Positions 11,401 to 22,095 of a DNA stretch of 64,000 bases are shown piece by piece (the first letter of the stretch is position 1; each line of letters opens with the position of its first letter). Source of the stretch: Celoporthe dispersa (lineage: Eukaryota > Ascomycota > Sordariomycetes > Diaporthales > Cryphonectriaceae); NCBI GenBank assembly GCA_016584495.1, contig WAID01000003.1:2604001-2668000 (forward strand), given 5' to 3'. The notes beneath the pieces are model-generated. The model saw only the letters and a program-made list of their open reading frames with translations, was not told the DNA's origin and made no database searches. The position numbers and the translations under genes were made by a program.

Positions 11401-12111
11401 ACGTCCTCAGTCATCGGCATCATCACAGGCAACCCCACAGTCGACAACTACGGACCCATGGAGGTCAAGAACTGGACGACGGGCGAGGTCTGCTACATAG
11501 ACTTCAAGCCGCGTGGCTGGAAGGAATCGTCTGCGTACCAGATCACCGGCAAGGTCGTCGACGCGAGCGGGCACGTACGCATCTCCATCGGCGGCCGGTG
11601 GAACTCGAAGCTGTACGCACGTGTCACGCCGGGCTACGAGGCCACCGTCGAGGCGCCCTCGGACGCCGCCAACGACTCGGGCTCCATCTACAAGGGCAAC
11701 TTCAACGACCCCAGCAAGGCGTTCCTGATCTGGCAGGCCAACGAGCGGCCCAAGGGGATACCGTTCAACCTGACACCATTTGTGCTCACCTTCAACCACA
11801 TCGACGACAAGCTGAAGCCGTGGCTCCCGCCGACCGACTCGCGGCTGCGGCCCGACCAGCGTGCCATGGAGGAGGGCTTGTACGACCTTGCCGCCACGGA
11901 GAAGAACCGGCTCGAGGAGGGACAGCGGGCGCGCAGGCGGGCGCGCGAGGCCGAGGGCGAGGAGTTCGTGCCGGCCTGGTTCACCAAGACGAGGTGTGAG
12001 ATCACGGGCGAGGAGTACTGGAAGTTCAACGGCAAGTACTGGGAGCAGCGGGAGAAGGCGGGCAGTGGTGACGCCAAGGCCTGGGAAGGGCTGGAGCAGA
12101 TTTATGAGTAG
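8469..12111 (+). CDS. Oxysterol-binding protein, Osh1/Swh1 type
   Basis: The exons are 8469-10856 and 10921-12111, joined in phase 0 to give 1,192 residues, about the size of yeast Osh1. Ankyrin repeats cover about residues 95-275 (TTVLHLAVQ, GNTPLHIAAVQGRTQVVKLL, GTLLHEAARRKNTMLIQLLL). A PH domain covers about 330-425 (MKGYLKKWTNYRKGYQLRWF to RWFWALNNAI). A FFAT motif (EEFFDAVDSGE, near 724) predicts docking to the ER protein VAP/Scs2. The sterol/PI4P-exchange ORD domain begins near 795 and carries the family signature EQVSHHPP near 892. The protein should move lipids at ER contact sites with Golgi or vacuole. An antisense frame of 570 codons over exon 1 is a GC-rich shadow. Confidence 0.95.
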
Positions 12112-12538
12112 GCAGGAGGGAAAAGGCTGGGGAGATAAGATGTTGGGTAGGATGCTGGGCGGAACTGTGGATTTCTGTTGACACAAGAGTGGAGGGGGAG
12201 GAGAAGAAGAGTGATGCTGTGATGTTCCATCCTTTAATGTTTCGTTGTTGTGTTTTTTTAGTTTTTATGAGGGATGAAGACCCATGGTACACACCGGCGG
12301 CTCCTATGCATCGTCATTTTGCATAGGCAGGCACACAGCAGTCTGATTCTGAATATGACGCTCTATCGAACACTTGGTGTCCTATAAGATTTTGAGAGGG
12401 GCACAGGCATGCATGATACACGCACGTGTTGTAGTATGGGAGATACTGTTGACCTCTGATGAGACCTTGTATATTAATTACAACATTCATTTCGCATACA
12501 GCGGGCGATGCTTGGTAGCCGGGGGAGTCAGATCAGAC
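12112..12538. other. Intergenic, convergent 3' ends
   Basis: This is the 3' flank of the OSBP gene and of POP1. T-rich stretches near 12240-12260 are possible polyadenylation signals. No gene was seen. Confidence 0.5.
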
Positions 12539-15442
12539 TCAGACAGCCTCCCATCTACCCACCCACCCCGTCACCTCTCCAGCGTTCCGCACCACACAGA
12601 CATGCCCTTCCTCCCGGCCGCCACCCGTCAGTAGCGCCTCGACCGCCTTATCCACAGAGATGGCACCGATGGCAACGCCCTTACCCTCGGCGAGGCTGAA
12701 CTCCCCCTTGGTGACGTATCCGATGAGGTCCTCTTCGCCGGGAACGAGGGGGTGGTGGTGTTGTTCAGTGTCATAGGAGACCGTGTGCTTCTCGGGTGGG
12801 GGGAAAGGGACCTTCCTGGTCACGAGGGACTGGACGAGCAGGAGCTTTTGTGTTTGGTGGTCCGCGCCCGGTGGGAACCGGGTAGGCTGGTCGGCGGCTT
12901 TCTTGTTGCTGTCACTGGAGGCTGGCCTCTTCGTGCTTGGGCCCGGTAGCTTGGCTAGCCACTGGTCGCGTAGGTCCGCAGGGAGATTTATAGCCTGCGG
13001 GGGCGGGTGTGTCGCTGGAACCTCGGGCTGGGTCGTCGGCTGGGCCTGAACTCCCGCTCTGCGTGAGGGGAGCCGGTAGATCCGGGCACAGGGCTCAACG
13101 ACGCCGCGGCCGGGGAAGGTGATCTTGATAGTGGCGATGGAGTACTGCGGTGGTCGGGTCTCGGGAGGCCTTGTGGACAAAAGTGTGCTGAAGGTGGCCT
13201 TGGAGAGGTGGTGGACGAGCGTCAGTGGATGAGGTAGTACTTCCTGTTTCTTGACAGGTTCGGCCTTCTCGACGTCGCCAGCCTCCTGGCTCTTGTCACC
13301 GGTCGAACCAGCTCCGATGTTCGTATCCGCGCTCTCTGCTGCATCATGTCCTTGGTCCGCTCGAGGCTCCTGCTGAAGCCCAAATAACCTCTCGAACTCA
13401 CAAGCCCAGCCAATACCGATCTCCCCTTTCCGGCCTGCGCCCAGATCAAGCGATTCCCAGGCTACTCGCTTCGATTTTGGTCTTCGCTCCCAGTCCGACT
13501 TCCTCTTCTGGCGCTGTTCAAGCTCCCAAGAAGCACCGGCTTCCGTTCCTGGGAAGTCCCCTGGGAACCAGGGCAAGCCTTGCTCAAAGGTGACCTGGCG
13601 CAGCTCGTTCAGGCCGCCGACGCGCGGGCTGCCGCCGGTCGAGAGCGGATAGTGCACCAGGCTATGCCATATAGGTAGAATACACTTCCACGGGGCGAGC
13701 AGCGACCAAGTGCTCTGCGCGGATGCCTTTGGGCGAGAGGACAACAGGATGACGGGAAACGGAGGGTCGGCCTTGCTAGTTTCGAGGGGGTGGCCTGGCG
13801 GGTTTGTGCCTCTGCGTCGGTTGAGAGCCTTCTGTGAGGGAAAGCAGGACGCTTTGAATCGTGCATTTCGGTCGAACAGCAGGAATGGTGTGGGTGATAT
13901 ATCAGGAAGTGTCCTGCTGGGGTCGTCTGGCTGTGTCGTATCCGCTGCTCGGACTTGAACTGTCCGTGGTGGGTGTTTCAGACGTGGATCCTGAGCAGAG
14001 AATCCCAAAACAACGTCGGGGGAAAGAGCAGCACTATGGCTGGTGGTGAGAAGTGACCCAAACAGCCTGGCATGGTGCTCTTTTTCTGCTTCATCCTCAT
14101 GGTAAGGGCAAATTACACCCAGCAGCGCTTCGGTTGCCCCTGGACCTCTTAGCTCGATGCTGCCAACTTCGAAGCGCAAGTCCTCGACATAGAGTCTTGG
14201 TGTCTCTCGCTTGATGAGTTTAGTTAGTATGTTGAAGACTTCGAGGAAGCACGAGGGATGCAGTCTTATGAAGACTTGTCGCGCCACCTCCTTGCCTGGC
14301 TCAGACGGGCCCTCGGCATTCTGGGCTGGGACCGGCCCAGGATTCCATACGACCGTGGCTGGGCCAGCTGGCCGTCTGGCATCTCCCTTCTCCTTGCTCA
14401 ACATGCCAGACCACTTGCGGCGGCCCTCCCTCCACTTCCTGCCCCGGTCATCCCACAGGCTGCCGTGAGACATGCCCAAGGCGCCCAGGACTCTCTGGAT
14501 GCCAGCCTCGTGGCCGTAGAGGCCGATCGTGCTCATGTAGCTCGTCTCCCACACCATAGCTCCCCTGGCTGTCGATGCCCGGTGGGTTGGCCTGTAGACC
14601 TTCTCATTCGGCGTCAGTGGTATGGCAAACCTCCACAGCGGGTCCTTGGGCGGGGTCATCCTGGCCCTCTTCGCATGCCACAGGTGCGTTGGCAGCCAGG
14701 TCTTGTCGACCTGACGTTTCCTGAAACTCGCCTTCGGCCTCGGGGGCTCGTTGAGCAAGTTTCGCCGGATCTTGGGCCTCGCAGGCCTCGTTTCGATCAG
14801 CTGCCTGATCGCGGCGGATTCCTCCACCTCCACCTCCATCCTCTCCCCACTGCCTTCTCCCCCGCCGTCCTTCCCGGCCTTTGCTCTTGCCTCTCGCAAC
14901 TTCCTCCGCTTCTTCTTCTCCGCCAGGATCCCGAGCCTCCTGGCCACCTCGGCCCTGATCCTGCCCCTGGCGGTCTTGGGCTTCCTCCGCCTGGCGTCGA
15001 CGGTAGGGGTGTTGTCCTCGACCTGCTCCCTGCGCGCCCTGGCCCTGAGCCGCCTGGGCAGCTTCTTGGCGTTGTGCGAGGCGGTGCGCCTCCGCATGGC
15101 ACGCGGCACGAGCTGGAAGGCGCGGCGGTTGTTGATGTTCTTGGAGGCGCTCATGCTGGCGGTCAGGGCGCGGATCTCGAACTCGCGGGCGGACAGGAAG
15201 GCCTGCAGGTCGAGCTCGCCGTCGCGCAGGGCGGCGTCGGCGGGCTGGGCGCGTATGCTGCGGGCATCCTGGACCTTGGCGCGCTTGTGGGAACGCGCAC
15301 CACCACCGCTGCTGCCGCCTTCTCTGGCCTGCCTGGACGAGGAGGAGGAGGCGCCTTGGTCACGGGGCGGGTCCTTGCGTTTCCTGGCAGGTCCAGAGGG
15401 CTGGCCTCCTCCTGGGTTTTGAGGAGGTGGTGGGGCCACCAT
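12539..15442 (-). CDS. POP1: RNase P/MRP subunit POP1
   Basis: This is an intronless frame of 967 residues. Pop1 is the largest protein subunit of nuclear RNase P and RNase MRP, needed for tRNA 5' processing and pre-rRNA cleavage. The N-terminal POP1 block is at residues 105-137 (NRRAFQLVPRAMRRRTASHN, then an Arg-rich tail). WLPTHLWHAKRARM (249-262) is a hallmark of the family. The POPLD domain lies near 610-690 and includes GLPWFPGDFPGT. The C-terminus ends in a glycine-rich barrel-like segment (GYVTKGEFSLAEGKG, then CVVRNAG). The frame is open a further 37 codons upstream, but MVAPPPP is the sensible start because the upstream part has a leucine/aromatic composition unlike the protein. An antisense frame of 421 codons over the 5' half is a shadow. 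Confidence 0.95.
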   Translation of the reverse strand: MVAPPPPQNPGGGQPSGPARKRKDPPRDQGASSSSSRQAREGGSSGGGARSHKRAKVQDARSIRAQPADAALRDGELDLQAFLSAREFEIRALTASMSASKNINNRRAFQLVPRAMRRRTASHNAKKLPRRLRARARREQVEDNTPTVDARRRKPKTARGRIRAEVARRLGILAEKKKRRKLREARAKAGKDGGGEGSGERMEVEVEESAAIRQLIETRPARPKIRRNLLNEPPRPKASFRKRQVDKTWLPTHLWHAKRARMTPPKDPLWRFAIPLTPNEKVYRPTHRASTARGAMVWETSYMSTIGLYGHEAGIQRVLGALGMSHGSLWDDRGRKWREGRRKWSGMLSKEKGDARRPAGPATVVWNPGPVPAQNAEGPSEPGKEVARQVFIRLHPSCFLEVFNILTKLIKRETPRLYVEDLRFEVGSIELRGPGATEALLGVICPYHEDEAEKEHHARLFGSLLTTSHSAALSPDVVLGFSAQDPRLKHPPRTVQVRAADTTQPDDPSRTLPDISPTPFLLFDRNARFKASCFPSQKALNRRRGTNPPGHPLETSKADPPFPVILLSSRPKASAQSTWSLLAPWKCILPIWHSLVHYPLSTGGSPRVGGLNELRQVTFEQGLPWFPGDFPGTEAGASWELEQRQKRKSDWERRPKSKRVAWESLDLGAGRKGEIGIGWACEFERLFGLQQEPRADQGHDAAESADTNIGAGSTGDKSQEAGDVEKAEPVKKQEVLPHPLTLVHHLSKATFSTLLSTRPPETRPPQYSIATIKITFPGRGVVEPCARIYRLPSRRAGVQAQPTTQPEVPATHPPPQAINLPADLRDQWLAKLPGPSTKRPASSDSNKKAADQPTRFPPGADHQTQKLLLVQSLVTRKVPFPPPEKHTVSYDTEQHHHPLVPGEEDLIGYVTKGEFSLAEGKGVAIGAISVDKAVEALLTGGGREEGHVCVVRNAGEVTGWVGRWEAV

Positions 15443-16839
15443 GATGTTGAGGACGCTGTGCTGTTCTGGATATTTGTTGATATTGAACCTTTGAAAAAAA
15501 AAATAGTTCAAAGTGAGAGTTGAGCCACAATGTAACAGCAGCAGGTACATCATGAGCTAAGCTGTATGTAGGACCCCCACCTCTCCCTTCCTCAGATGTG
15601 TCAGTAGAATTTGACAAGCTACCCTAGTAATGGAAGGGGTTTTAGCGCCAGGGCCAGTGAGGGGACCGCCATTGCTCCTGCCCCCTAAAGTAGAGCAGCG
15701 GCAGCGGCAGGTACGTACAGTAAGTACAGTACGAGGTCCAAAGTACATGACAGCTTTTGTTTGGCAGCGTCGACGGATCGGTGTAACCAACTGCAGAGTT
15801 CCTTCCTTGTTGCACATTCACCCTTCGTACTATGCTTTTACAACCACTCAACAGGGCTACCTGGGATCTGTCTCTTTCCCCGCGTCCTGGTAGGTACTTT
15901 ACACTGTGGCACGGTGCTTATACCATAGCATGTGGGTGTGCAGCCCTAAATCCTACTGTACTCCACATGGTCCAGACGAGCCGTTCTTCATCTCACCGCG
16001 GTCAATCATCAATCTTCCCTTTGCTTTGGGTGATCTGTAAGGGGGGCTGACGGTTGTACTCTGCATCCCATATACATTTTTCTCAGTACACACACATTGA
16101 CAGACACACCATCCGTCTTCAGCAGGAGCCTCCAGCAGCTTAGCCTTGGCCCTATTGTATCTCTCCTCTCCAAACAAGGAAACAAGCCCTTTCTCTTCTT
16201 CCTACAGGCTTGGTCCTGTTTCACCGTGTGATTGTCCCGGCTGGATCGGATCCCAGACCCGGCCCTTCCGACGTCACTGCCACTCGCTGCTGCTCACTAG
16301 CCAGAGTCCCTACCCATCCACCGATCCAGCCAAGCAGGGCAAGCACTCTCGATCCAAGTATCAGTATCAGTCTCATCCGCAGTATATACCGCACCTTGGC
16401 CCCCATGCGGGTGATAAGCAGCACCATCTCGGTCACCTGCATGTGAGCCTATGCGTATGCGTGATGGCGCACCTCAGTAAGCCCCATCCCGCTACCACCG
16501 CCGTCGTCTTCCTCTTCATCTTCTTCTTGACCTTGTACCCTGCCCAAGAAGGCTAGATAGTTTAGACACCCTTTAGCTCGCGGGCCGTAGGAGCTGGCTT
16601 GTGGCTGACGGACGACAACGTCGGCGGTTGACCTTGACATCGCCCCTTCCAGCCAACCCTCGCCCTTGTCTCACTTTTTGGTCCCATCCTCTTTTCTCTC
16701 TGCGTCTTTCCCTAACAACTTACCAAATCATCATCATCATCATCATCATCTCCTCTCTCTCTCTCTCTCTTTCTGGCCTCGTACATCCTACCATGAGATT
16801 GGAGCCAGCCACCACTATTGACCCATCCCCGTGGCTAAC
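15443..16839. other. Divergent promoter between POP1 and the NT-C2 gene
   Basis: This is about 1.4 kb. It contains a cluster of GTAC/AGTAC words at 15711-15746 and an ATC repeat followed by a CT repeat (16727-16773). The last 600 bases are pyrimidine-rich, typical of a fungal 5' leader. No coding frame is convincing. Confidence 0.5.
16727..16773. repeat. ATC and CT microsatellites in a 5' leader
   Basis: Eight ATC units are followed directly by a CT run, about 70 bases upstream of the NT-C2 gene ATG. The position suggests they are transcribed. Confidence 0.8.
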
Positions 16840-18674
16840 ATGAACCTGCACCTCCTCCCGATAGTCAATAAGGCTCGTAGGGTAAGACAGCTCTCGCTTG
16901 CCCTCTCACATCTCCCCAACGGGCCTACAATCTCACTGAGGAGGGACTCTATCTAACTCATTCTCACCAGCCAAAATTCGAGGTACACCTCAAGGTAATC
17001 CACGCCCGCTCACATCGCCTGTTCCGCTCTAATCTCGGACACACACACACACACATGCTGACCAAGCCAACCCAGATCTATGACCTCAACAACGTCCCTC
17101 TGGTCCACGGCTCTTCTCACATAAAATGGCACCTCCCGCACTCCATCCACAGCAGCCATCATGGCCGCACCCCCAAGTGTCCCATCGCCAACCACCGCGT
17201 TGAGTACAGCTACGGCAAGATCATCCCCGTCCGCCTCGCCATCGACAAGAACAACAGCCTGGCCGAGTGCCCCATCGAGCTCGAGGTCCTGCAGGAGTTT
17301 CCCACAGCCCCCTCCTCCTCCGCCGGCCCCGGCGGTGCGGGCGGGGGCGGGGGCAACAGCCGTGAGGAGAGGATCACCCTGGGCCGCCTGACGCTGAACC
17401 TGGCAGAGTATGTCGAGGAGAGCGAGGCGTTCGTACGGGACTCAGGGTTCCGGCCGAAACCCTCGGGCTCTGGTGGCTCCCTTGGTGGTAACGGCGGCAA
17501 CTCTGCGTCGACGGCGCCCAAGCCGCCCTCCTCCTCCTCCAGCCAGGCACAGCGAGGCCACACCCGCAAGAGGTCCAGCCTCTCGACCACGTCGCCCGTC
17601 ACAATCGCCGACACGAACGGGTCCACGAGCCCCAAGACCTCGACCGACAGCCCTAGGCCACCCTCCATCAGTAGCGATCAGCAGCAGCCCCAGCAGTCTC
17701 AACCGCAGCCCGACATGGTGCACGTCGAGGACGGCGTGGTCCGGCGGTACCTCATGACCGATTCCAAGATCAACAGCACCCTCAAGATCGGCATCCTGAT
17801 GCTCCAGCTCGACGGCGAGCGCAACTACGTCGCACCTCCGCTCAAGACCGCCCCCGTCTTTGGCGGGATCACCGGCATGGGAATCACCGGGAGCTCCTCT
17901 GCCGCGGCTGGTGAGCTGACTGCCGGCGGCCCCGGCGCAGGCGGCGAGTTCGGCCAGCACTTCCAGGACGCCCACCCAGAGCACGACGCCGCGAGCCTGA
18001 GCGCCCAGTTCTCGGGCGTCGCCGGCGCCAAGCCTGGCGGCGACATCTACGAGCTGCAGGACATGTACCGCCGCGCCCTCGCCGCGTCGTGGGCCGGTCA
18101 CCCGGGCGAGCTAGCCGCCGGCGAGTGCATTGAGGACATCTTCCAGGGCGGCGACGGGTTCGGGTCCGACGGCGACGAGGCCAATCATCGTCACGGCCCC
18201 GGGGACGTCACGCCACGGGGCCACGGGAAGCACGGTGGCAGCCTCGCGCGTGGCAAGATGATGCGCCGAGAGGACAGCGGGTCCTCGACTGGCGGGGCTG
18301 GCGACGACTTCCTCCGCCCAGGCGACGTCAGCAGGAGGGGCACCAGCGGGGGAGCAGGATGGGGAGGGGCCAAGAGACACCACGCCCGCCACGGAAGCGG
18401 TGAGAGCGTGGGTGCACTGCGGCACGAGGGCGGTGGTGGACTCGGCAACCCGCAGCAACGGCCACACCGGCGGGATGGGAGCAGGGATAGCGAGGTGGGT
18501 AGTCACCGGGGTGGAGGGCTGGGCATGCGAGGGCGAAGTGGGAGTCTGGCGAGTCTGGCCAACACGATCGAGAGCGAGAGGGGCCGGAGCGGGTTCAAGA
18601 GCGCGAGGGAGCTGAACGAGTGGGAGGTTAGGGACGATTTGGTGGCCTGGCATTTACCTGGGACGGCGTCTTGA
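16840..18674 (+). CDS. NT-C2 (EEIG1/EHBP1-type N-terminal C2) domain protein
   Basis: The exons are 16840-16881, 16971-16994 and 17076-18674, all phase 0, giving 554 residues. Exon 2 is a 24-base microexon coding PKFEVHLK. The joined protein then reads IYDLNNVPLVHG, IKWHLPHS, HRVEYSY and ITLGRLTLNLAEY, which is the membrane-binding NT-C2 fold of the EEIG1/FAM102 family. RRYLMTDSKINSTLKIGILM closes the domain near residue 260. The domain is interrupted by a Ser/Pro/Gly-rich insert (about residues 90-225). The C-terminal half is low-complexity, rich in Gly, His, Arg and Ser, and probably disordered. The family acts at membranes in trafficking and cytoskeletal linkage; the specific role here is unknown. 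Confidence 0.88.
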
Positions 18675-19322
18675 GTAAAATAGAAGAAAAGAAGGTGTTT
18701 TGATTTAGGAGGCGTCAAGGTCTTTTTCCTTTTTCCTTGTTTCTTCCTTTTTCTTTTTCTCTGAGATGGATAGAGGGAAAATAGGCCATCGTAATTACAA
18801 TGAATTTCACATGGTGGCATAAAGTTCAGAGGAATTCTCGGGAGGAGCCGTTTAATTCTTATGAGCAGGAACTCTGTGCCCTCTCTACATGCAGGCTTGT
18901 CTTGTTTCCTTGGCGCTCTGGGCGCATACACGGTTGGTGGCACGAATAGTGCTTCTGCAGCCTCAGCTGGCGTCTCTCGCGTCTCTGGTTCGCACCCACT
19001 GCCTTTCCGGCTCTAGCTGACGTCTCCAGTTGAGGCATTTGCCGCGCACTCCCAAGGGATCGAAGCTCCAGAGGCTTCCCTTTCGGAAGGTCGTGGTTTT
19101 CTGATACGGACACCCTCGGCAGGATGCTCTCCTACAGCCACGTCCCTTCGCGTGTCCATGCATGCTCGTTCCTCCCGCTGTATCATCACCAAATGTCTCG
19201 GTATTGTCTAGACAGATGCCAGGATCTTCTTGGCAGCATCGTTCTGCATACCCAAGCGCCATAGCACCTGATGCGTCCTAGGCATTGTTCGCGAATTCTT
19301 GTGCCCTTGTTTCCTGTTCTTC
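18675..19322. other. Intergenic, convergent 3' ends
   Basis: This holds the 3' flanks of the NT-C2 gene and NUP57. Pyrimidine-rich tracts at 18720-18760 may belong to the 3' UTR. The remainder shows no gene. Confidence 0.5.
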
Positions 19323-20585
19323 TCAGACGGCTTGTTTCGTCTTAGAGCTTGGATGGTCCTTCTCGTACTCGTCAAAGTCCTTCTTGATCAGCTCACACTC
19401 CTTTCTAAGGTGCTGCAGCTGCTTCTCGTAGTCTTCCACGATCTGCCTCTCTCGTTAGCTGTGATGGTCGCCTCCTCGTCAGATCAGATCTTCAGACTCA
19501 CCTTTTTAACCTTGACCTCCACATCGCCGTCCAGTCCCTGATCCTCGCCCAGGCCCTTCTTGGCCAGCTCGTCCTTCAGGAACTGGGCCTGTTCCCGCAA
19601 GAAGATCAGACGGCTCCACAGCTCGTCAAGCCTGGCGTTGACCGCGGGATCCTGGACAGCCTTCTCCATGTTCTCCAGCTTTATGCGCAGCTCGTCCTCG
19701 TCGCCCGACAGCGCGTAGCCCCGGTTCCGCAGCACCTGCACCTTTCTTGCGAGCACCAGCGTCCGCCGCCGGAGGACCTCGTGCTTGCGGCGGGCCTCGA
19801 TCATCTTGACGCTCCAGTCGAGGTCGTGCTTGCTCAGTATGGAATCGAGGCAGTTGTTGATCTCGTGCAGACGCTGGTTGAAGATGCTGATCACGTTTCG
19901 CTGGTTCTTAAGGCGCTCCGCGATAGCAGTGAAACCCGATGCCAGCACAGGCATCATGCCCGGGGCAGGCTTGTTCTGCAGGGCCTCCTCCCATTCCTTA
20001 GGGTCGTCGTTGGGGCCGGGGTGGAAGAAAGGGACCGTAGCCTCATCCACCTTGTTGTAGAAGTAGTACTTAAAGGCGCAGTCCGAGGCACCAGGCTTCC
20101 ATTTCTCGACGATAGCATTGAGGCGCTGGGGCACGATTTGGTCGTCTTTTACGTGTATGTTAGCCCACAACGAAAACACGCCGGCCAGGTGAGAGGTATT
20201 GCAGGGGAGCATGGTGGTCGGGAGAAGAGAAGGGAGACTCATCAACAGGAAGAGACAGGCGGGGAGGGGGAAAGGAGCACATACTGTAAGGAACGCCTGT
20301 CTGGAACTGTAGGCTGGCACCTGGGTTGGTCTGAGGTTGTCCTAACAAAGACAGGCCCAGTGATTGCTGTTGTGGCTGTTGCTGCTGCTGCTGCAGGTGT
20401 TGTTGTTGTTGTTGCTGCTGCTGATTGTTATTCGAAGCGGCAGCGCTCTGCCCAAACAGACCGAGAGACTGTGTTGGCTGTTGTTGCTGTGTGGTAGTGG
20501 CTGACTGCCCGAAGGGGTTGGAACTTGCGGTCATGGTGTTGCCGAATAACGACGAGCCGCCCGCAGGTGCGCCAAACAGGGACAT
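19323..20585 (-). CDS. NUP57: Nucleoporin Nup57 (Nup54 family)
   Basis: The exons are 20585-20285, 20145-19502 and 19442-19323, giving 354 residues. It is a channel nucleoporin that forms the Nsp1-Nup49-Nup57 complex. The N-terminal 100 residues carry spaced FG motifs (SLFGAP, SLFGNT, NPFGQS, LGLFGQS) and a glutamine-rich tract. The rest is the conserved alpha-helical/coiled-coil region with WKPGASDCAFKYYFYNKV, ARRKHEVLRRRTLVLARKVQ and LDELWSRLIFLREQAQFLKD. Exon 3 adds a last short helix (IVEDYEKQLQHLRKECEL). Splice phases agree (1, then 0). The FG region is short compared with yeast Nup57. It is divergent from NDUFA8. Confidence 0.92.
20364..20423 (-). repeat. Glutamine-codon repeat within NUP57
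   Basis: This is a mixed CAA/CAG repeat (read on the minus strand) coding the Gln-rich tract of the FG region. The mixed codons argue for selection on the amino acid as well as for slippage. Confidence 0.75.
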
Positions 20586-21235
20586 GTTGAAAGGCTGAGG
20601 ACGCGATCGGCTGAGGGGAGGATCGAAGGATGGTGGTCGGTGGGGGAGAGGAGAGGAGGAGGAGGAGGAGGAGGAGGAGAAGGAGGAGGAGGGGTCGTGC
20701 TAGAATACGATTGACCAGGTCTCAGTCGGGCGACAGCAGCTATCAAAGGCGACAAGATAAACAAAGGGTATCAAATGATGCTGTTGAGTGCTGCCTGAAC
20801 ATGGAAACCCACCAGAGAGGAAATTAAAAAGTGACTGGAGAAGCAAATTTGCTCTCAAGGATGGAGTGAAGCCAGAAGGAAGACAGCACGACGCTTGTGT
20901 TGAGGTCGTGTTGTTGTCGCGACTTTTGTAAGGAGCTGAACCTTGGACCCGCGCGTTGCCCTCCAGGTGCAGGTACAGCATAGCGAAAAAATAGTCTAAG
21001 CTCTGAGGAGGCATCCCTGCAAGCTTGGCCCTGGCTGTTTCCCTCACCTCTGGGACTGCGCACTGTGGGTCCCGCAAAGACGCTGCAGCCAATTACACCA
21101 AAGCCAATCCGGTTACCAGACGACCTCACTCACTTGCTCGCTCACCTCAAGCTGGATGCTGCCAAAATCCAAAGGGAGAACCCAACTGACCGTCACCAAC
21201 CACGACCACCTTCTACCCCTACACAACTGCCAAAT
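20586..21235. other. Divergent promoter between NUP57 and NDUFA8
   Basis: This 650-base bidirectional promoter region has a GGA repeat at about 20652-20691, close to the NUP57 start. The open frames of about 130 codons on the minus strand have no family features. Confidence 0.55.
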
Positions 21236-22095
21236 ATGGCGTCGCGGCCGGCCCAGTAAGTCAATTGGCTCCAGCACCAGCCTCACACACGAGCTCGGAT
21301 CGGGCCCTGTCGGGGCACCCAACCCTCCATACGACTGCCAGACATCTCGCAGCGCGGCTCGCTGACAATGCCCGCGGTGATAGGTTCTCGCAGCAACAGC
21401 TCTACGACACCACCCCCCTGCCCGACTCGATCCCCAAGGTCAAGGAGCTCGGCGCCAGCTCGGCGCCCCTGCTGTCCGCCTCCTTCTTCATCGGCGCCCG
21501 GTGCAAGGACTACAACGATGATTTCATGCAGTGCAAGACCGAGAACCCCGGCAAGGGCGAGTTCGAGTGCTTAAAGGAGGGCCGGAGGGTCACTAGATGT
21601 GCGAGGAGTGTGTATGTTGACCCTTTACAACGAGAGCCGCACCCCGGTGGAATCATGGGACAAACGACCAGCCCTGGGAAGAATATGAAGAGGGAACCTC
21701 GGTCGAACGGACAGGCGCCCAGGGTTCTGGTTGCAGGTAGAGAGGGATATGGCTGACGGACGGCTCTACGCAGGATCGAGGACGTGAACAAGCACTGCCT
21801 GGAGGAGTTCCGGACCCACTGGCAGTGCCTGGACAACAACAACCACCAGCTATGGCAGTGCCGCCCAGCTGAGTGGAAGCTGAACAAATGCGTCTTCCGC
21901 AACCTCGTCAGTCCTCCCGTTCCTCCTTCCTGTCCTTCTATGCTGACCAGCCGAGCTGTCCTGCAGAAGCTCGAGAAGACCATCCCCGACGCGGGAGGCA
22001 AGATCCCCGTCCACATGCGCTCACAACCCATCTTCGCACACGCGCCCGTGCCACACCAGCGGATCGCCAAGTATGAGGATGCCAAGGAGTCATAG
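21236..22095 (+). CDS. Mitochondrial complex I subunit NDUFA8 (CHCH family)
   Basis: The exons are 21236-21255, 21384-21611, 21774-21906 and 21967-22095, giving 169 residues. It is an accessory subunit of NADH:ubiquinone oxidoreductase on the intermembrane-space side. Four CX9C motifs are visible: CKDYNDDFMQC, CLKEGRRVTRC, CLEEFRTHWQC and CRPAEWKLNKC. These form the double twin-CX9C pattern of this subunit, which is oxidised by Mia40 on import. The first coding exon is only 20 bases (MASRPA plus two bases), so the start was chosen by splicing it in phase to FSQQQLYD. No cleavable presequence is seen, as expected for a Mia40 substrate. Confidence 0.93.

Noticed and set aside
14258..15523. A 421-codon plus-strand frame over POP1
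   Set aside because: It is antisense to conserved POP1 motifs and Pro/Gly/Arg/Leu-rich, so it is a shadow.
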